A stretch of 64,000 nucleotides of DNA from Arthrobacter gengyunqii (GCF_023022985.1 NZ_CP095461.1:2914001-2978000), one strand, 5' to 3'; shown: positions 47,457-58,997, counted from the stretch's first letter. Notes: a model not told the origin generated them from the letters alone. A program made the numbers and translations.

Positions 47457-48524
47457 TTAGAGATGGATGCTGGTGACCGGCATCGAGGGATCCGGCGCAA
47501 AGGTGATGCCCGAGGGCTCTGCTCCCGCCATCACCACTTGGGCACCGAGAGCGGCAACCATGGCACCGTTGTCGGTGCACAGGGAAATGGGCGGAACGCG
47601 CAGGGAGATGCCCTTGGCCTCGCAGCGCTGCTTTGTCAGCTCCCGGAGCCGGGAGTTGGCCGCCACTCCCCCGCCCAGGAGAAGGTTCGTGATGCCGTGT
47701 TCCGTGCAGGCGAGGACAGCCTTGGCCGTGATGACGTCCACCACGGCTTCCTGGAAGGAGGCGGCAATGTCGGCCACGGGAAGGTCTTCGCCGGCAGCTT
47801 CATACGCTTCGACGCAGCGGGCCACCGCTGTCTTCAGCCCGGAGAAGGACCAGTCATAGCGGTGCGGCCCGGGTTCCTCGGCAGAACCCATGTATTTGGG
47901 CTGGGTCAGTCCGCGGGGAAAACGGATGGCCTTGGGATTTCCCTGCCGGGCCAGCTTGTCGATGGCGGGGCCGCCCGGATAACCCAGTCCGAGGATGCGG
48001 GCAACCTTGTCATAGGCCTCGCCGGCAGCATCATCAATCGTGGATCCGAGCAGCTGCACATCACCCGTCAGCGACTTCACGCGCAGAATCTCCGTGTGGC
48101 CGCCGGATACCAGCAGGGCACCGAGATTATCCGGCAGTGCACCGCCGTCGAGCACGCCCACGCCCACATGGGCCACCAGGTGATTGATCGCGTAGAGCGG
48201 CTTGCCGGTGGCGACGGCAAGCGCCTTGGCTGCGCAAACTCCCACCATCAGTGCACCGGCGAGTCCGGGACCTGAGGTCACGGCGATGGCATCCACCTCG
48301 GCCAGTGTCACCCCGGCCTCATCAAGGGCCTGCCGCAGCGTGGGCACGAAGGCATCCAGGTGCGCGCGGGAAGCGATCTCCGGAATCACGCCGCCAAAAC
48401 GGACATGCTCGTCCATCGACGAAGATACGGTGTTGGTCAGCAGCTTGTCTCCGCGGACAATTCCAACACCGGTTTCGTCACAGGATGATTCGATGCCAAG
48501 CACCAGGGGTTCGGTGCGGTTCAT
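47457..48524 (-). CDS. tsaD: tRNA N6-adenosine threonylcarbamoyltransferase
   Basis: A 355-aa TsaD (Gcp/Kae1) that transfers threonylcarbamoyl to A37 of ANN-decoding tRNAs, with TsaB and TsaE. Hallmarks are [14 protein letters not shown], the metal-binding [10 protein letters not shown] (about 110-119), and [14 protein letters not shown] 48524 (AAGGA upstream) overlaps the rimI stop; this is the shorter of two possible starts. It ends the alr-tsaE-tsaB-rimI-tsaD cluster. Confidence 0.97.
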   Translation of the reverse strand: MNRTEPLVLGIESSCDETGVGIVRGDKLLTNTVSSSMDEHVRFGGVIPEIASRAHLDAFVPTLRQALDEAGVTLAEVDAIAVTSGPGLAGALMVGVCAAKALAVATGKPLYAINHLVAHVGVGVLDGGALPDNLGALLVSGGHTEILRVKSLTGDVQLLGSTIDDAAGEAYDKVARILGLGYPGGPAIDKLARQGNPKAIRFPRGLTQPKYMGSAEEPGPHRYDWSFSGLKTAVARCVEAYEAAGEDLPVADIAASFQEAVVDVITAKAVLACTEHGITNLLLGGGVAANSRLRELTKQRCEAKGISLRVPPISLCTDNGAMVAALGAQVVMAGAEPSGITFAPDPSMPVTSIHL

Positions 48525-49033
48525 TTCGAGTCCTTCGTTGTTGCGTGCGGGGACCCGTTCCAAACGGAAAGGTCCAGCCGCATGATGAGTGCGTCGGCGC
48601 CGTCGCGGTAGTAGCGCGGACGGATGTGGATTTGCTCGAATCCGAACCAGCGGTAGAGCCGCTGGGCACGCGGGTTGTCCGCGCGCACTTCCAGCAGCAC
48701 GTCGTCGGCGCCGCGGGCCTTGGCTTCTTCGATGAGCGTGGCCAGGAGTGCGGAACCGATCCCCGCGCCTTCAGCCTCGGGCGCGACGGCGATGGTTTGG
48801 ACGTCGGCTATGGGCAGGACACACATCAGTCCGGCGTAGCCAATCACCCTGCCGGCCTTGTCCTCGGCGACGTAGTAGGAGCGGGTATCTGCCTGGTTCA
48901 ACTCGTCGTAGAACATTTGCAGCGGCCACGCGTCAACCGGGAACAGTGCCCGTTCGAGCTGGTCCACGGCGGCAATGTCGTCAACGGTCATGGTACGGAT
49001 CGACGCGCCGCCGGCAGAGGCTTGGCCGGTCAC
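48521..49033 (-). CDS. rimI: ribosomal-protein-alanine N-acetyltransferase-like GNAT
   Basis: A 170-aa GNAT enzyme. The acetyl-CoA motif region is [20 protein letters not shown] and the downstream element is [20 protein letters not shown] (both RimI-like). RimI acetylates the N-terminal Ala of S18 in E. coli; actinobacterial RimI is broader. The GTG start overlaps tsaB (GTGA, 49030-49033) and the stop overlaps tsaD, so it is co-translated with the t6A genes. Confidence 0.92.
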   Translation of the reverse strand: MTGQASAGGASIRTMTVDDIAAVDQLERALFPVDAWPLQMFYDELNQADTRSYYVAEDKAGRVIGYAGLMCVLPIADVQTIAVAPEAEGAGIGSALLATLIEEAKARGADDVLLEVRADNPRAQRLYRWFGFEQIHIRPRYYRDGADALIMRLDLSVWNGSPHATTKDSK

Positions 49034-49698
49034 AGTGCGCGCTTCCGCGGTCCGGGCACCTTGGCATCGGATTCGCGCAGATACAGCGGCGTGGAGTCCA
49101 GCAGCGGAAGTCCGCGGACCAGCCGCACGACGGCGGTGCGGCCCAGGGCGGCAGCGGTGGGCTGGGTATCGGCAAAGTCAGCGACGCCGCGCAGCACCTC
49201 AGGGTACAGCCCGGCACCGGCGCCGTAGACGGGCAGCTCGGGGACCTGCGCGGGGTCACTTACGAACGGACCGGCCAGGAGTTCGGGCTTCCCTCCGGTG
49301 CTGCGGTAGTGCGCCCAGTAGACTTCCTTGCGCCGTGCGTCGGTGGCCACGACAAATTCATCGATGCCCAGCCGCCAGGCGTCCAGCGCGGCGTCCACAG
49401 CGATGGCGTCCAGGCTCATGACGCCATGCACGGGCTTGTTCCAGGCGAAGCCAAGGGTGCGGGCGGTTGCGATGCCGGAGCGCAGACCGGTGAACGGCCC
49501 GGGACCAACCCCCACCACGACGGCGTCGATGTCAGCAGCCGTGATGTCAGCGGCTTCCATCAGGTTCCGGATACCGGGTGCCAGTACTTCGGCATGGGAA
49601 CGGGTGTCCTGCGTGGCAAACTCGGCCAGGGTCTCCCCTTCCCCGGTCAGCAGCGCCGCACTGGCAATGGCGGATGTATCTATGGAGAGAATAAGCAC
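49030..49698 (-). CDS. tsaB: t6A biosynthesis protein TsaB
   Basis: A 222-aa TsaB, an inactive paralogue of TsaD that scaffolds the TsaD-TsaE complex. It begins MLILSIDTSAIASAAL; SHAEVLAPGI and VVVGVGPGPFTGLRSGIA are diagnostic. The start is GTG. A 57-base gap separates it from tsaE. Confidence 0.95.
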   Translation of the reverse strand: MLILSIDTSAIASAALLTGEGETLAEFATQDTRSHAEVLAPGIRNLMEAADITAADIDAVVVGVGPGPFTGLRSGIATARTLGFAWNKPVHGVMSLDAIAVDAALDAWRLGIDEFVVATDARRKEVYWAHYRSTGGKPELLAGPFVSDPAQVPELPVYGAGAGLYPEVLRGVADFADTQPTAAALGRTAVVRLVRGLPLLDSTPLYLRESDAKVPGPRKRAL

Positions 49699-49755
49699 GG
49701 TGCCTATTTTACGTCTCCCCGGGGACCTGCGTTTTCGCGGCTGTTGCCGAGCACG

Positions 49756-50334
49756 TCAGGACAGCCTGTTGTCCTTCCACCGCGGTCCGTAGGCCGCGAA
49801 CCTGATGACGCGTTCTTCGTCGGGGTCGTCGTCGTACTCGAAGCTCAGTCCGGCGGTTCCTTCAGGCTGCCCTTCCCCCTGTGCCCCCGCAGCGCCGGCA
49901 CCCGTGGGACGCAGCAGCGTCACCTCCAGCCGGCTCTCCGAAAGGTGCTCCACGAGCCCACGCCCCCACTCGACCACGGTGACCGAAGTATCCATCGTGT
50001 TTTCCAGATCGATGTCATCAATCTCACCACTGGAACCGAGGCGATACGCATCAACATGCACCAGATCGGGTCCGTCAGTGAGGCTGGGATGGATGCGCAC
50101 CAGCACGAAGGTCGGAGATATGATTCCCGGCCGGACACCGAGCCCGCGGCCCAGGCCCTGGGTGAAGGTGGTTTTCCCGGCACCGAGTTCACCGGTCAGC
50201 AGCAGGAGATCACCTGCAGCCAGCCGCCGTCCCAGCCGCTCGGCGACAGCCTGTGTCTGCAGGGCGTCCGTGGTGCGGATTTCTTCTTCCCACACGGGTT
50301 CGGCCGCAGCGCCGCCCGTCATATCTCCGTTCAT
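49756..50334 (-). CDS. tsaE: t6A biosynthesis ATPase TsaE
   Basis: A 192-aa TsaE, the P-loop ATPase regulating TsaB-TsaD. Walker A GELGAGKTT is at residues 48-56; ISPTFVLVRIH and HVDAYRL follow. It is longer than the usual 150-160 aa because of a Gly/Ala-rich linker and an acidic end (EYDDDPDEERVIRFAAYG). ATG 50334 overlaps the alr stop (ATGA); Met5 is a possible alternative. Confidence 0.94.
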   Translation of the reverse strand: MNGDMTGGAAAEPVWEEEIRTTDALQTQAVAERLGRRLAAGDLLLLTGELGAGKTTFTQGLGRGLGVRPGIISPTFVLVRIHPSLTDGPDLVHVDAYRLGSSGEIDDIDLENTMDTSVTVVEWGRGLVEHLSESRLEVTLLRPTGAGAAGAQGEGQPEGTAGLSFEYDDDPDEERVIRFAAYGPRWKDNRLS

Positions 50335-51497
50335 TCTCCGGCCGCCTCGGAGTCGGTGTACTTCCGTTGCACGCGGGAGCTGATCCGGGTGATGATCTCG
50401 TAGTTGATGCTGCCGCAGGCATCCGCCCACTCATCCACTGAGGGCATCCCCACGCCGCCGAAGAGCACCGCTTCCCGGCCCACAAGGTCCTTCCCCGTTC
50501 CCGCAATGCCGGTGGCGTTGAGGTCGATGACCATTTGGTCCATGGCAATCCGGCCCACGACCGGATAGACGTTGCCGTCCACCCACACCGGACCGCCCGT
50601 GCCAACCCGGGGGACGCCGTCGGCATAGCCCAGCGGAACCAGCGCAAGCGTGGTGGGCTCCTGCGTGGTGTAGCGCAGCCCATAGGAAACGCCCTGCCCG
50701 GCAGGAACCTCCTTGCAGTTGGCGATGGTGGTCTTCAGTGTCATGGCCGGGCGCAGGCCCAGCTCGTCCGGGGACTGTCCGGGGAAGGGTGAGAGTCCGT
50801 ACATGCCCAGACCCACCCGCACCATGTCGAAATGGGAATCAGGGCGGGAAAGTGCTGCGGGAGTGTTCGCGATGTGCCGCACTTCATGATCCACACCGGC
50901 ATCTTCGGCAACAGCCACGGCAGTGCGGAACTTCGCCAGCTGCTTGTCGGTCTCCGGCCGGTCTGGTTCATCCGCCGCGGAGAAATGGGAGAAAATCCCG
51001 ACAACGCGCAGGAGCCCTTCTTCCTGGTACGCAAGGGCGCGGCCCACGAAGGCCTCCCACTTGTCCTCCGGGCAGCCGTTGCGGCCCAGTCCGGTGTCGA
51101 TTTTCAGGTGCACCCGTGCCGGAACCTGCAGTTCACGGGCAGCTGCCACGACGGATTCCAGTTCCCATCCCGACAATCCCAGGTCAACGTTTGCGGCCAC
51201 TGCCTCGGCAAAGGGGCTGTCCACGGTATGCAGCCAGGCCAGGACCGGGGCTGAGATGCCGGCCCTTCGCAGCGCGAGTGCTTCGGTGATGTGGGCGACG
51301 CCGAGCCAGGAAGCTCCGGCTTCCAGTGCCGCGCGTGCCACCTGTTCCGCGCCGTGCCCGTAGGCATCAGCCTTGACGATTGCCATCACGCGGGCCGGGC
51401 TGGTGAGCCGTACGAAATGACGGACGTTGTGCCGCACGGCGGCCAGATCTATGAGGGCTAGGCGTTCTGCGGCGGGAGGTGCTTGTTGGTCGTTCAC
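50331..51497 (-). CDS. alr: alanine racemase
   Basis: A 388-aa PLP enzyme interconverting L- and D-alanine for peptidoglycan. PLP Lys42 is in VKADAYGHG; the other catalytic Tyr is in GVSYGLRYTTQEPTTLALVP. The start is GTG. In Mycobacterium alr also precedes tsaE-tsaB-rimI-tsaD, so this is a conserved operon linking wall precursors and tRNA modification. Confidence 0.97.
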   Translation of the reverse strand: MNDQQAPPAAERLALIDLAAVRHNVRHFVRLTSPARVMAIVKADAYGHGAEQVARAALEAGASWLGVAHITEALALRRAGISAPVLAWLHTVDSPFAEAVAANVDLGLSGWELESVVAAARELQVPARVHLKIDTGLGRNGCPEDKWEAFVGRALAYQEEGLLRVVGIFSHFSAADEPDRPETDKQLAKFRTAVAVAEDAGVDHEVRHIANTPAALSRPDSHFDMVRVGLGMYGLSPFPGQSPDELGLRPAMTLKTTIANCKEVPAGQGVSYGLRYTTQEPTTLALVPLGYADGVPRVGTGGPVWVDGNVYPVVGRIAMDQMVIDLNATGIAGTGKDLVGREAVLFGGVGMPSVDEWADACGSINYEIITRISSRVQRKYTDSEAAGE

Positions 51498-51547
51498 CAG
51501 ACCATTCTTTCATTTCCCGCGCTGTACCGGCGCCGGTTGGTGTGCCT

Positions 51548-51580
51548 GGGGCTGCACCCGGTTGAACCGGGCGCAGCCCC
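51548..51580 (-). terminator. terminator of the glgX-treY-treZ-AKR operon
   Basis: Two 16-base arms (51548-51563 and 51565-51580) pair with one mismatch, 5 bases beyond the aldo/keto reductase stop. A shorter pairing with a larger loop is sterically likely. There is no T-tract. Confidence 0.75.
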
Positions 51581-51585
51581 ACCCG

Positions 51586-52632
51586 TCAGGCGTCCAGGGC
51601 GGAGGCCCACAAATTAATGTTGGAATCCACCGCGTACTCGTCGATGCTTGCCAATTCCTCGGGGGTAAAGTCGAGGCGGTTTACTGCGGCAAGGCTGTCC
51701 TCAAGCTGCCGGACGCTGGAAGCGCCCACCAAGGCTGACGTGATGGCTCCGCCGCCGGCCTGCGGGCGCAGCACCCAGGCGATGGCCATCTGGGCCAGGG
51801 TCTGGCCACGGGATTCGGCTAGATCATTGAGAGCCCGGACCCGCCGGAGGTTGTCCTCCGACAGCTGGGACTTCTCCAGCGATTTTCCTGCTGCCGCCCG
51901 GGAATCTTCCGGCACACCGTTCAGGTACTTGCTGGTGAGCAGACCCTGCGCCAGCGGGCTGAAGGCGATGGAACCTGCTCCAACCTCTTCCAATGCGGAG
52001 AACAGGTTGGGATCCCCCTGCTCGACCCAGCGGTTCAGCATCGAGTAGGAGGGCTGGTGGATCAGCAGCGGAGTTCCCATTTCGCGCAGGATCCGCGCTG
52101 CTTCAACGGTCTTCTCCGGCGAGTAGGACGAGATGCCGGCGTACAGGGCACGTCCCGAGCGCACTGCGGTGTCCAGGGCGCCCATGGTCTCTTCCAGCGG
52201 CGTCTCGGGATCGGGACGGTGGCTGTAGAAAATGTCGACGTAGTCCAGCCCCATGCGTTCCAGGGACTGGTCCAAGCTCGCCAGCAGGTACTTGCGGGAT
52301 CCCCAGTTGCCGTACGGCCCCGGCCACATGTCGTAGCCGGCCTTGGAAGAGATCACCAGTTCATCCCGGTAAGGCCGGAAATCGTCCTTGAAGTGGCGTC
52401 CAAAGTTGGTTTCGGCTGAACCGTACGGCGGGCCGTAATTGTTGGCCAGATCGAAATGGGTGACGCCCAGGTCGAAGGCCCGGCGCAGGATGGCACGCTG
52501 GACTTCGAAACTCTTGTCATCACCGAAGTTGTGCCAGAGGCCCAGGGACACAGCGGGCAGCTGCAGTCCGCTGCGCCCAACACGGCGGTAAGGCATCGAA
52601 TCGTAGCGGGTTTCCGCGGCAATATAGGTCAT
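51586..52632 (-). CDS. aldo/keto reductase, YghZ (L-glyceraldehyde 3-phosphate reductase) type
   Basis: A 348-aa NADPH-dependent AKR. The catalytic tetrad is visible: Asp/Tyr in FDLANNYGPPYGSAE, Lys in VISSKAGYDMWPG, His in FYSHRPDPETPLEE. AKR14/YghZ proteins reduce L-glyceraldehyde 3-phosphate and detoxify methylglyoxal. It starts 3 bases after treZ, so it is the last gene of the trehalose operon, and is followed by a terminator. Confidence 0.9.
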   Translation of the reverse strand: MTYIAAETRYDSMPYRRVGRSGLQLPAVSLGLWHNFGDDKSFEVQRAILRRAFDLGVTHFDLANNYGPPYGSAETNFGRHFKDDFRPYRDELVISSKAGYDMWPGPYGNWGSRKYLLASLDQSLERMGLDYVDIFYSHRPDPETPLEETMGALDTAVRSGRALYAGISSYSPEKTVEAARILREMGTPLLIHQPSYSMLNRWVEQGDPNLFSALEEVGAGSIAFSPLAQGLLTSKYLNGVPEDSRAAAGKSLEKSQLSEDNLRRVRALNDLAESRGQTLAQMAIAWVLRPQAGGGAITSALVGASSVRQLEDSLAAVNRLDFTPEELASIDEYAVDSNINLWASALDA

Positions 52633-52635
52633 GGG

Positions 52636-54390
52636 TTACATCCTGCCATTCGTTGCCGCCAGCACTGCAGCCCCGTAGGCCGGCAGCTGCACGCCGTCTT
52701 CATACAACTCCACGGGTGCCGTCTCCAGCAGCAGCTGCGGAGAGCTGATCGGAAGAGGAATCTCGCGGGAATCACCCGCGAAATTCAGGACGACGACGGT
52801 TTCTCCCCGCTGCAGGACCAGCCACCGTCCCACTTCATCGAAGTCCACGTTTACCTTGCGAAGGTCCGGATCCATGAGGTCGGGGCGGTCACGTCGAAGC
52901 GCCAGGAGCTGCCGGTAGAGGTCATGGAGCTTTGCATGGTCGCCTTCCCCCGCCTCGGACCAGTCCAGCTTTGAGTTGGTGAAGGTTGACGGATCCTGCG
53001 GGTTGGGCACCGTGTCCGGGTCCCAGCCCATGCGTTCGAACTCCCGCAACCGTCCTTCCGCTGTGGCCTTGCCCAGCTCCGGCTCGGGATGGGAGGTGAA
53101 GAACTGCCAAGGTGTGGATGCGCCGAACTCCTCGCCCATGAAGATCATCGGCGTAAACGGGGACATCAGGTTCAGCACTGCGCCAAGCGCCAGCTGCGGA
53201 TAGCCCAGGCTCGCAGTGAGTCTGTCCCCTGCTGCACGGTTGCCGATCTGGTCGTGGTTTTGAATGCAGGTCACAAGCTGACTCGCGTTCACAGCCTCCT
53301 TGTTGAGCGGACGGCCATGGGCACGGCCCCGGAAGGAAGAGAACGTGCCGTCGTGGAAGAATCCGTCCCGAAGCACTTTCGCCAGCGCCGCCAGGGAATC
53401 GAAGTCCTCGTAGTACCCGCCGTTCTCGCCCGTGAGATTGGTATGTGCGGCATGGTGGAAGTCGTCCGACCACTGGCCGTCCAGGCCGTAGCCGTTCAGG
53501 CTCCGCGGGCTGATCAGCCTGGGATCGTTCAGGTCCGATTCGGCGATCAGGAACAGGGGCTTACCGAGTTCGCGCGCGCACTTTTCCGTCTCCTCCGCGA
53601 TCTCTTCCAGGATGTGGACGGCCCGCTCGTCGTGCAGTGCATGCACGGCATCCAGGCGCAGTCCGTCCACGTGGTAGTCGCGGAACCACATCAGGACGTT
53701 GTCCACGATGTACTGCCGGACGGTGTCGGAAAGCGGCCCGTCCAGGTTCACCGAGTCGCCCCAGGTGTTGGCTTTTCCTTCGGTCAGGTACGGACCGAAC
53801 AGCGGCAGGTAATTGCCGCTGGGCCCGAGGTGGTTGTAGACGACGTCCTGGATCACGCCAAGGCCGGCCTGGTGCGCAGCATCGACAAACCGCTGGTAGG
53901 CCTCGGGCCCGCCGTACGATTCCTGGACCGCGTACCAGAGCACACCGTCATAACCCCAGTTGTGGGTTCCGTTGAAAGCGTTCACCGGCAACAGCTCCAC
54001 GAAGCGCACGCCCAGGTCCACCAGGTAGTCCAGCTTCCCGATGGCGGCGTCCAGCGTCCCCTCGGGCGTGAACGTGCCAATGTGCAGCTCGTAGATGGCA
54101 CCGCCGTCCAGTCCGGGGGATTTCCAGTCCGCATCGTGCCACTGGTATTCGTCAGGGTCGAAAGTGCGCGACAACGCGTGGACACCCTCGGGCTGCCGCC
54201 GGGACCGGGGATCCGGAACCGGCGTCTGCGCGTCGTCGATGAGGTACCCATAGTCGATGTCACCGGTGAGTTCGGCGTGCTGGGCGTGCCACCAACCGTT
54301 TTCGCCGCGGGTCATGGACAGTTTGCGGCCGTCTGCCAGCAGGGTCATGGTGCTGGCTTTGGGCGCCCACACCTCGAAATTGGTCCTCAT
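52636..54390 (-). CDS. treZ: malto-oligosyltrehalose trehalohydrolase
   Basis: A 584-aa GH13 enzyme releasing trehalose from maltooligosyl-trehalose. N-terminal beta domain ([14 protein letters not shown]), nucleophile Asp in [10 protein letters not shown] (about 245), acid Glu in [10 protein letters not shown] (about 282), and [10 protein letters not shown]. The ATG overlaps the treY stop (ATGA). It completes the TreY-TreZ pathway from glycogen-derived glucans. Confidence 0.97.
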   Translation of the reverse strand: MRTNFEVWAPKASTMTLLADGRKLSMTRGENGWWHAQHAELTGDIDYGYLIDDAQTPVPDPRSRRQPEGVHALSRTFDPDEYQWHDADWKSPGLDGGAIYELHIGTFTPEGTLDAAIGKLDYLVDLGVRFVELLPVNAFNGTHNWGYDGVLWYAVQESYGGPEAYQRFVDAAHQAGLGVIQDVVYNHLGPSGNYLPLFGPYLTEGKANTWGDSVNLDGPLSDTVRQYIVDNVLMWFRDYHVDGLRLDAVHALHDERAVHILEEIAEETEKCARELGKPLFLIAESDLNDPRLISPRSLNGYGLDGQWSDDFHHAAHTNLTGENGGYYEDFDSLAALAKVLRDGFFHDGTFSSFRGRAHGRPLNKEAVNASQLVTCIQNHDQIGNRAAGDRLTASLGYPQLALGAVLNLMSPFTPMIFMGEEFGASTPWQFFTSHPEPELGKATAEGRLREFERMGWDPDTVPNPQDPSTFTNSKLDWSEAGEGDHAKLHDLYRQLLALRRDRPDLMDPDLRKVNVDFDEVGRWLVLQRGETVVVLNFAGDSREIPLPISSPQLLLETAPVELYEDGVQLPAYGAAVLAATNGRM

Positions 54391-56729
54391 TCGCCGTCCT
54401 CCCGAACAAGCAGTGCCACCGGATAGGTGTCAAACAGATCAGCAGCAGCCAGCCGGCCGGTGCTCGTGCGGGTACGGCCCGTGAGCACGTCACGGTAGGT
54501 TCCGGCATCGAGCACGACGGCGGTGTCCCGCCATCCGCCCGCACGCTCGAGACCCACCGGAAGCCGGGTTACCGCGGTAACCGCTCCGCCCCGGTCGAAG
54601 GCGAAGAGGTGCTCTGCAGCCGGGCCCTCCGCCGCTGCCGGGACGTAGCCGCTGAACAGCTCCGGGCGCCCGCGTTTGAGCTGCAGCGCCCGCATGGTGA
54701 CAAGCAGCTTGGCGGCCGCGTCTTCGTCAGCGTCCGGCGCTTCCGCTCCAGTGCCGTCCGTAAATGCCGCCGCCGTCTCCCGGCGCCGTGCGTAATCCAC
54801 CTCGCGCCGGTTATCCGGATCCACCAGCGAACGGTCCCAGAATTCGGTTCCCTGATAAACGTCCGGTACCCCCGGCATGGTCAGCTGCAGGAGCTTGGCG
54901 GACAGCGAGTTCGAGTATCCGGCGTGACGGATCCGGTCCACCAGGGAAGTAATCAGGGCGTTCACTTCCGGGTTGTCGAACGCGGCGTCGACGGCAGCGT
55001 GCATCCTCGTCTCGAACTCGGTGTTGGGTGCAGTCCAGGTGGTGCTGCTTGACGCTTCCCGTGAAGCCTTCTCGGCGTAGGCGTGGGCCCGTTCCCGGCT
55101 GAGCGGCCAGGCACCGATGATCGCCTGCCAGAGCAGGTTGGCCATCGGCGCGTCTCCCATGGGGGCCAGTGCCTCCAGGGCAGTGAAGGCGTCACTCCAC
55201 TCGTCGGGTATCTCCGAGAGGACCGAAATCCGGGCGCGGGTGTCTTCGCTGCGCTTGGTGTCATGCGTCGTCAGCGCGGTCATGGCGGCCGGCTGCTCCA
55301 GCTGCCGGCGGAGAAGCTTCGTATGAAGGTCAAACGGTGCCACGGCGAAATGCGCCGGGTCGGCACCCACTTCGTTCAGCGATGTCAGGCGGGAAAAGCG
55401 GTAGAACGCGGTGTCTTCCACGCCCTTGGCCATCACCATGCCGGAAGTCTGCTGGAAGCGCACCGCCAGCTCGCCAAGGTCCTGGAGCGAGACGGCGTCA
55501 GTTCCACCGGATTCCAACGGATTCAGCAGCTTGTGCAGGGTTGCCAGGGCAGCCGCCAGATCGGGCCGGCGGACCGTGGCAGCAATGACGGCATCGGTCA
55601 GATAATCCGCCCCTTCGGGGAGGTAGCTGCGGTAGACCGGAAAGCAGGCCAGGAGCTCGGCGAGCGCATCCGCGGCGGTCTGCGGGTCAAGTCCGGAGTC
55701 CGCCGGCAGCAGCCGCACCAGGCGCTGGACCTCGGAGTGCAGCAGGTGGTCGGCGATGCCGCGCTTGGTGCCGTGGATCATGTCCGCATACGGCTCCGTG
55801 GGCACCAGGGCGGTGAGCTGTTGCTCGCCGGCCGAATCCACGAAGAGGCGGTCAACGTCGGCCAGCGCGTCGTATCCGGTGGTTCCTTCTGTTTCCCAGT
55901 CCGCCGGCAGCTTTTCGCCGGGTTCCAGAATCTTTTCGACCAAGATGTACGCGCCGTTTGCGAGCTCGCGCAGCCGGGACAGGTAGCCCTTGGGATCAGC
56001 CAGCCCGTCCGGGTGGTCGATCCGCAGCCCGTCCACGAGTCCTTCATCAAACCAGCGCCGAACCTCGGCATGGGATTCGTCGAAGACCCAGGGCTCCTCC
56101 ACCCGGATGCCGGCAAGGGTGTTCACGCCGAAGAAGCGGCGGTAGTTCAACTCGTTGTCCGCCCGCCGCCAGTTCACCAGTTCGTAGTGCTGGCGGGCGT
56201 GGACGTCCACGGCAGAATCGCCCTCGGACGCCGTTCCCGGCGCCACCGGGTATCGGTTGTCGTAGTAGTGCAGCTCGTCGTTGACCAGCTTCAGCTGCTC
56301 CAGTTCGTTGTCGCCGTCGCCCAGGACGGGCAGGCGCAGTTTTCCGCCTGCCGCATCCCAGTCGACGTCGAAAGCGTCGGCATAACGCGAGCGGCGCCCT
56401 TCCAGCAGAAGCGACCACCACCAGGCATTGCGCGACGGAGTGGCGACACCCATGTGGTTGGGCACGATGTCCACCAGCACGCCCATGCCGGCGGCGTGAG
56501 CGGCATCGGAGAGTGCTTTCAGCCCCTCGGCGCCGCCGCGGGCCGGATCCACCGCCGTCGGGTCAACCACGTCGTAGCCGTGGTCCGACCCCGGCTCAGC
56601 GGTCAGGATCGGTGAGAGGTACACCCAGTCGGCCCCCAGGTCCTTGAGGTACGGGACCAGTTCGGCGGCGTCAAACAGGGTGAATGACGGCCGAATCTGC
56701 AGGCGGTAGGTGGAAAGCGGGGTCCTCAT
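54387..56729 (-). CDS. treY: malto-oligosyltrehalose synthase
   Basis: A 780-aa GH13 enzyme that turns the reducing end of maltodextrins into a trehalose unit. It begins [53 protein letters not shown] (nucleophile near 236) and [12 protein letters not shown] are hallmarks. It overlaps glgX by ATGA and treZ by ATGA, so the three enzymes are made together. Confidence 0.97.
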   Translation of the reverse strand: MRTPLSTYRLQIRPSFTLFDAAELVPYLKDLGADWVYLSPILTAEPGSDHGYDVVDPTAVDPARGGAEGLKALSDAAHAAGMGVLVDIVPNHMGVATPSRNAWWWSLLLEGRRSRYADAFDVDWDAAGGKLRLPVLGDGDNELEQLKLVNDELHYYDNRYPVAPGTASEGDSAVDVHARQHYELVNWRRADNELNYRRFFGVNTLAGIRVEEPWVFDESHAEVRRWFDEGLVDGLRIDHPDGLADPKGYLSRLRELANGAYILVEKILEPGEKLPADWETEGTTGYDALADVDRLFVDSAGEQQLTALVPTEPYADMIHGTKRGIADHLLHSEVQRLVRLLPADSGLDPQTAADALAELLACFPVYRSYLPEGADYLTDAVIAATVRRPDLAAALATLHKLLNPLESGGTDAVSLQDLGELAVRFQQTSGMVMAKGVEDTAFYRFSRLTSLNEVGADPAHFAVAPFDLHTKLLRRQLEQPAAMTALTTHDTKRSEDTRARISVLSEIPDEWSDAFTALEALAPMGDAPMANLLWQAIIGAWPLSRERAHAYAEKASREASSSTTWTAPNTEFETRMHAAVDAAFDNPEVNALITSLVDRIRHAGYSNSLSAKLLQLTMPGVPDVYQGTEFWDRSLVDPDNRREVDYARRRETAAAFTDGTGAEAPDADEDAAAKLLVTMRALQLKRGRPELFSGYVPAAAEGPAAEHLFAFDRGGAVTAVTRLPVGLERAGGWRDTAVVLDAGTYRDVLTGRTRTSTGRLAAADLFDTYPVALLVREDGE

Positions 56730-58915
56730 ACGGCCGCCTCGCCGCTGTGCTGCTTGGATCCGGCCAGGGCCGCGAGGGACGCTGCCACGGAGTGGTCGTG
56801 CTCCTCCTCCGCTTCATGTGCGCGCAGGACCACCATGGACTTGGCTGCGATGGTGATCTTTGCGTCTGCCGGAATGGAACCGGAATCGGCGAATTCACCG
56901 GCAGTGTCTATGACCTCGTCCCACATGGGGGCATACTCGCGCGGCGGAACGCTGACCTTGACTGCCTCGTCGTGGGCGTTGAAGTACAGCAGGAAGTTCA
57001 CATCCGTGATCCGCTCTCCGCGGGCGTTGCGTCCGCGGATTCCCTGCCCGTTCAGGAACACTCCCAGGGAGCGGCTCACGGGGGCGTCCCAATCGTCCTG
57101 GGTCATCGGACTTCCGTCTTCGGCCAGCCAGACGATATCCGGCAGCGCTTCGCCTTCACCGCGGCGCACCGGCCTGCCGTCGAAGAAGCGGCGGCGCCGG
57201 AACGTGGGGTGCTCGGCGCGCAGGGTGTTGACCGCGGCTGTGAATTCGAGCAGCGGAGTGTCCATGTTCTCCCAGTCGATCCAGCTCAGCTCGGAGTCCT
57301 GGGCATAGGTGTTGTTGTTGCCCTCCTGGGTGCGGCCCAGCTCATCACCGTGCGCAATCATGGGAACTCCCTGCGAGAGCAGGAGCGTGGCAAGGAAGTT
57401 GCGCTGCTGTCGGGCGCGCAGGGACAGCACCTCGGGATCATCCGTGGGGCCTTCCACCCCGCAGTTCCACGAGCGGTTGTGTGATTCGCCGTCGTTGTTG
57501 TCTTCGCCGTTGGCCTCGTTGTGCTTCTCGTTGTAGGAGACAAGGTCGCGCAGCGTGAAGCCGTCGTGGGCGGTGACAAAGTTGATGGACGCCACCGGGC
57601 GGCGGGCCGAGGACTCGTAAAGGTCCGCGGATCCGGTGATGCGGGACGCAAACTCACCCAGGGTGGAGGGCTCGCCGCGCCAGAAATCGCGCACCGTGTC
57701 GCGGTACTTGCCGTTCCATTCAGTCCATTGCGGCGGGAAGTTGCCCACCTGATAACCGCCGGGTCCGATGTCCCAGGGCTCGGCTATCAGCTTCACCTGA
57801 GAAACCACCGGGTCCTGCTGCACCAGTTCGAAGAAGGTGGAGAGCTTGTCCACGTCGTAGAACTCGCGGGCCAGGGTGGACGCGAGGTCAAAGCGGAAAC
57901 CGTCAACGTGCATTTCGGTGACCCAGTACCGCAGCGAATCCATGAGCAGCTGCAGCGAGTGCGGGTTTCCCACGTTCAGGGAGTTGCCGGTGCCCGTGTA
58001 GTCCATGTAGTAGCGCTTGTCGTCTTCGACAAGGCGGTAGTACGCCTGGTTGTCGATGCCGCGGAAGGACAGCGTGGGGCCCATGTGGTTGCCCTCTGCT
58101 GTGTGGTTGTAGACCACGTCGAGGATGACTTCGATACCGGCCAGGTGCAGGGCACGAACCATGCCCTTGAACTCCTGGACCTGCTGGCCGTCGTCACCGG
58201 TGGCGCTGTAGGTGTTCTGGGGCGCGAAGAATCCGATGGTGTTGTAACCCCAGTAGTTCGACAGACCCTTGTCCTGCAGGGTGGAGTCGTTGACGAACTG
58301 GTGCACCGGCATCAGTTCGATGGCGGTGACGCCCAGCTTCTGCAGGTGTGCAATCACGGCGGGGTGCGCGACGCCGGCATAGGTGCCGCGCTGTTCCTCG
58401 GGAACCTCGGGGTGACGCTCGGTGAGGCCCTTGACGTGGGCTTCATAGATGACCGACTGGTGGTACGGGATCTTGGGCTTGCGGTCGCCGTCCCAGTCGA
58501 AGAAGGGGTTGATGACGACACCCATCATCATGTGCGGCGCGGAGTCTTCGTCATTGCGTGAGTTTTCGTCGCCGAAGTTGTAGCCGAACAGCGCCTGGTC
58601 CCAGTCAATCTCGCCGGCTACGGCCTTCGCGTAGGGGTCCAGCAGCAGCTTGTTCGGGTTGCAGCGGTTGCCGTTCTCCGGATCATTGGGCCCGTCAACG
58701 CGGTAGCCGTACTTCTGCCCCGGCATGACCTGCGGCAGGTAGCAGTGCCACACATAAGCGTCCACCTCGGTGAGGCGCACGCAGGTCTCGGCGCCGTCGT
58801 CGTCGAACAGACACAGCGTGACGGACTCCGCCACCTCGCTGTACAACGCAAAGTTGGTGCCGTTTCCGTCGTAGGTAGCGCCCAGCGGATAGGCGTCTCC
58901 CGGCCAAACTTCCAT
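56726..58915 (-). CDS. glgX: glycogen debranching enzyme GlgX/TreX
   Basis: A 729-aa isoamylase-type GH13 protein removing alpha-1,6 branches to feed TreY. It starts [20 protein letters not shown]; catalytic Asp in [10 protein letters not shown] (about 342), Glu in [12 protein letters not shown] (about 378), [11 protein letters not shown] and [24 protein letters not shown] precedes ATG 58915, which is preferred to the longer frame. It is first in glgX-treY-treZ-AKR. Confidence 0.96.
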   Translation of the reverse strand: MEVWPGDAYPLGATYDGNGTNFALYSEVAESVTLCLFDDDGAETCVRLTEVDAYVWHCYLPQVMPGQKYGYRVDGPNDPENGNRCNPNKLLLDPYAKAVAGEIDWDQALFGYNFGDENSRNDEDSAPHMMMGVVINPFFDWDGDRKPKIPYHQSVIYEAHVKGLTERHPEVPEEQRGTYAGVAHPAVIAHLQKLGVTAIELMPVHQFVNDSTLQDKGLSNYWGYNTIGFFAPQNTYSATGDDGQQVQEFKGMVRALHLAGIEVILDVVYNHTAEGNHMGPTLSFRGIDNQAYYRLVEDDKRYYMDYTGTGNSLNVGNPHSLQLLMDSLRYWVTEMHVDGFRFDLASTLAREFYDVDKLSTFFELVQQDPVVSQVKLIAEPWDIGPGGYQVGNFPPQWTEWNGKYRDTVRDFWRGEPSTLGEFASRITGSADLYESSARRPVASINFVTAHDGFTLRDLVSYNEKHNEANGEDNNDGESHNRSWNCGVEGPTDDPEVLSLRARQQRNFLATLLLSQGVPMIAHGDELGRTQEGNNNTYAQDSELSWIDWENMDTPLLEFTAAVNTLRAEHPTFRRRRFFDGRPVRRGEGEALPDIVWLAEDGSPMTQDDWDAPVSRSLGVFLNGQGIRGRNARGERITDVNFLLYFNAHDEAVKVSVPPREYAPMWDEVIDTAGEFADSGSIPADAKITIAAKSMVVLRAHEAEEEHDHSVAASLAALAGSKQHSGEAAV

Positions 58916-58952
58916 GTAGAGCTCCTGACTAGTTCCAGATGACACAAGCAAA

Positions 58953-58969
58953 AAGTAGTATGTCTACTT
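58953..58969 (-). promoter_or_regulatory. palindrome in the glgX promoter region, possible operator
   Basis: AAGTAG-N5-CTACTT, a 17-base dyad 38 bases before the glgX start, next to an A/T-rich patch with a CATACT hexamer. It may be a repressor site or simply part of the promoter. No regulator gene is nearby. Confidence 0.4.
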
Positions 58970-58997
58970 ACTTTTCTACCCCAGACCGGGCCAAGCA

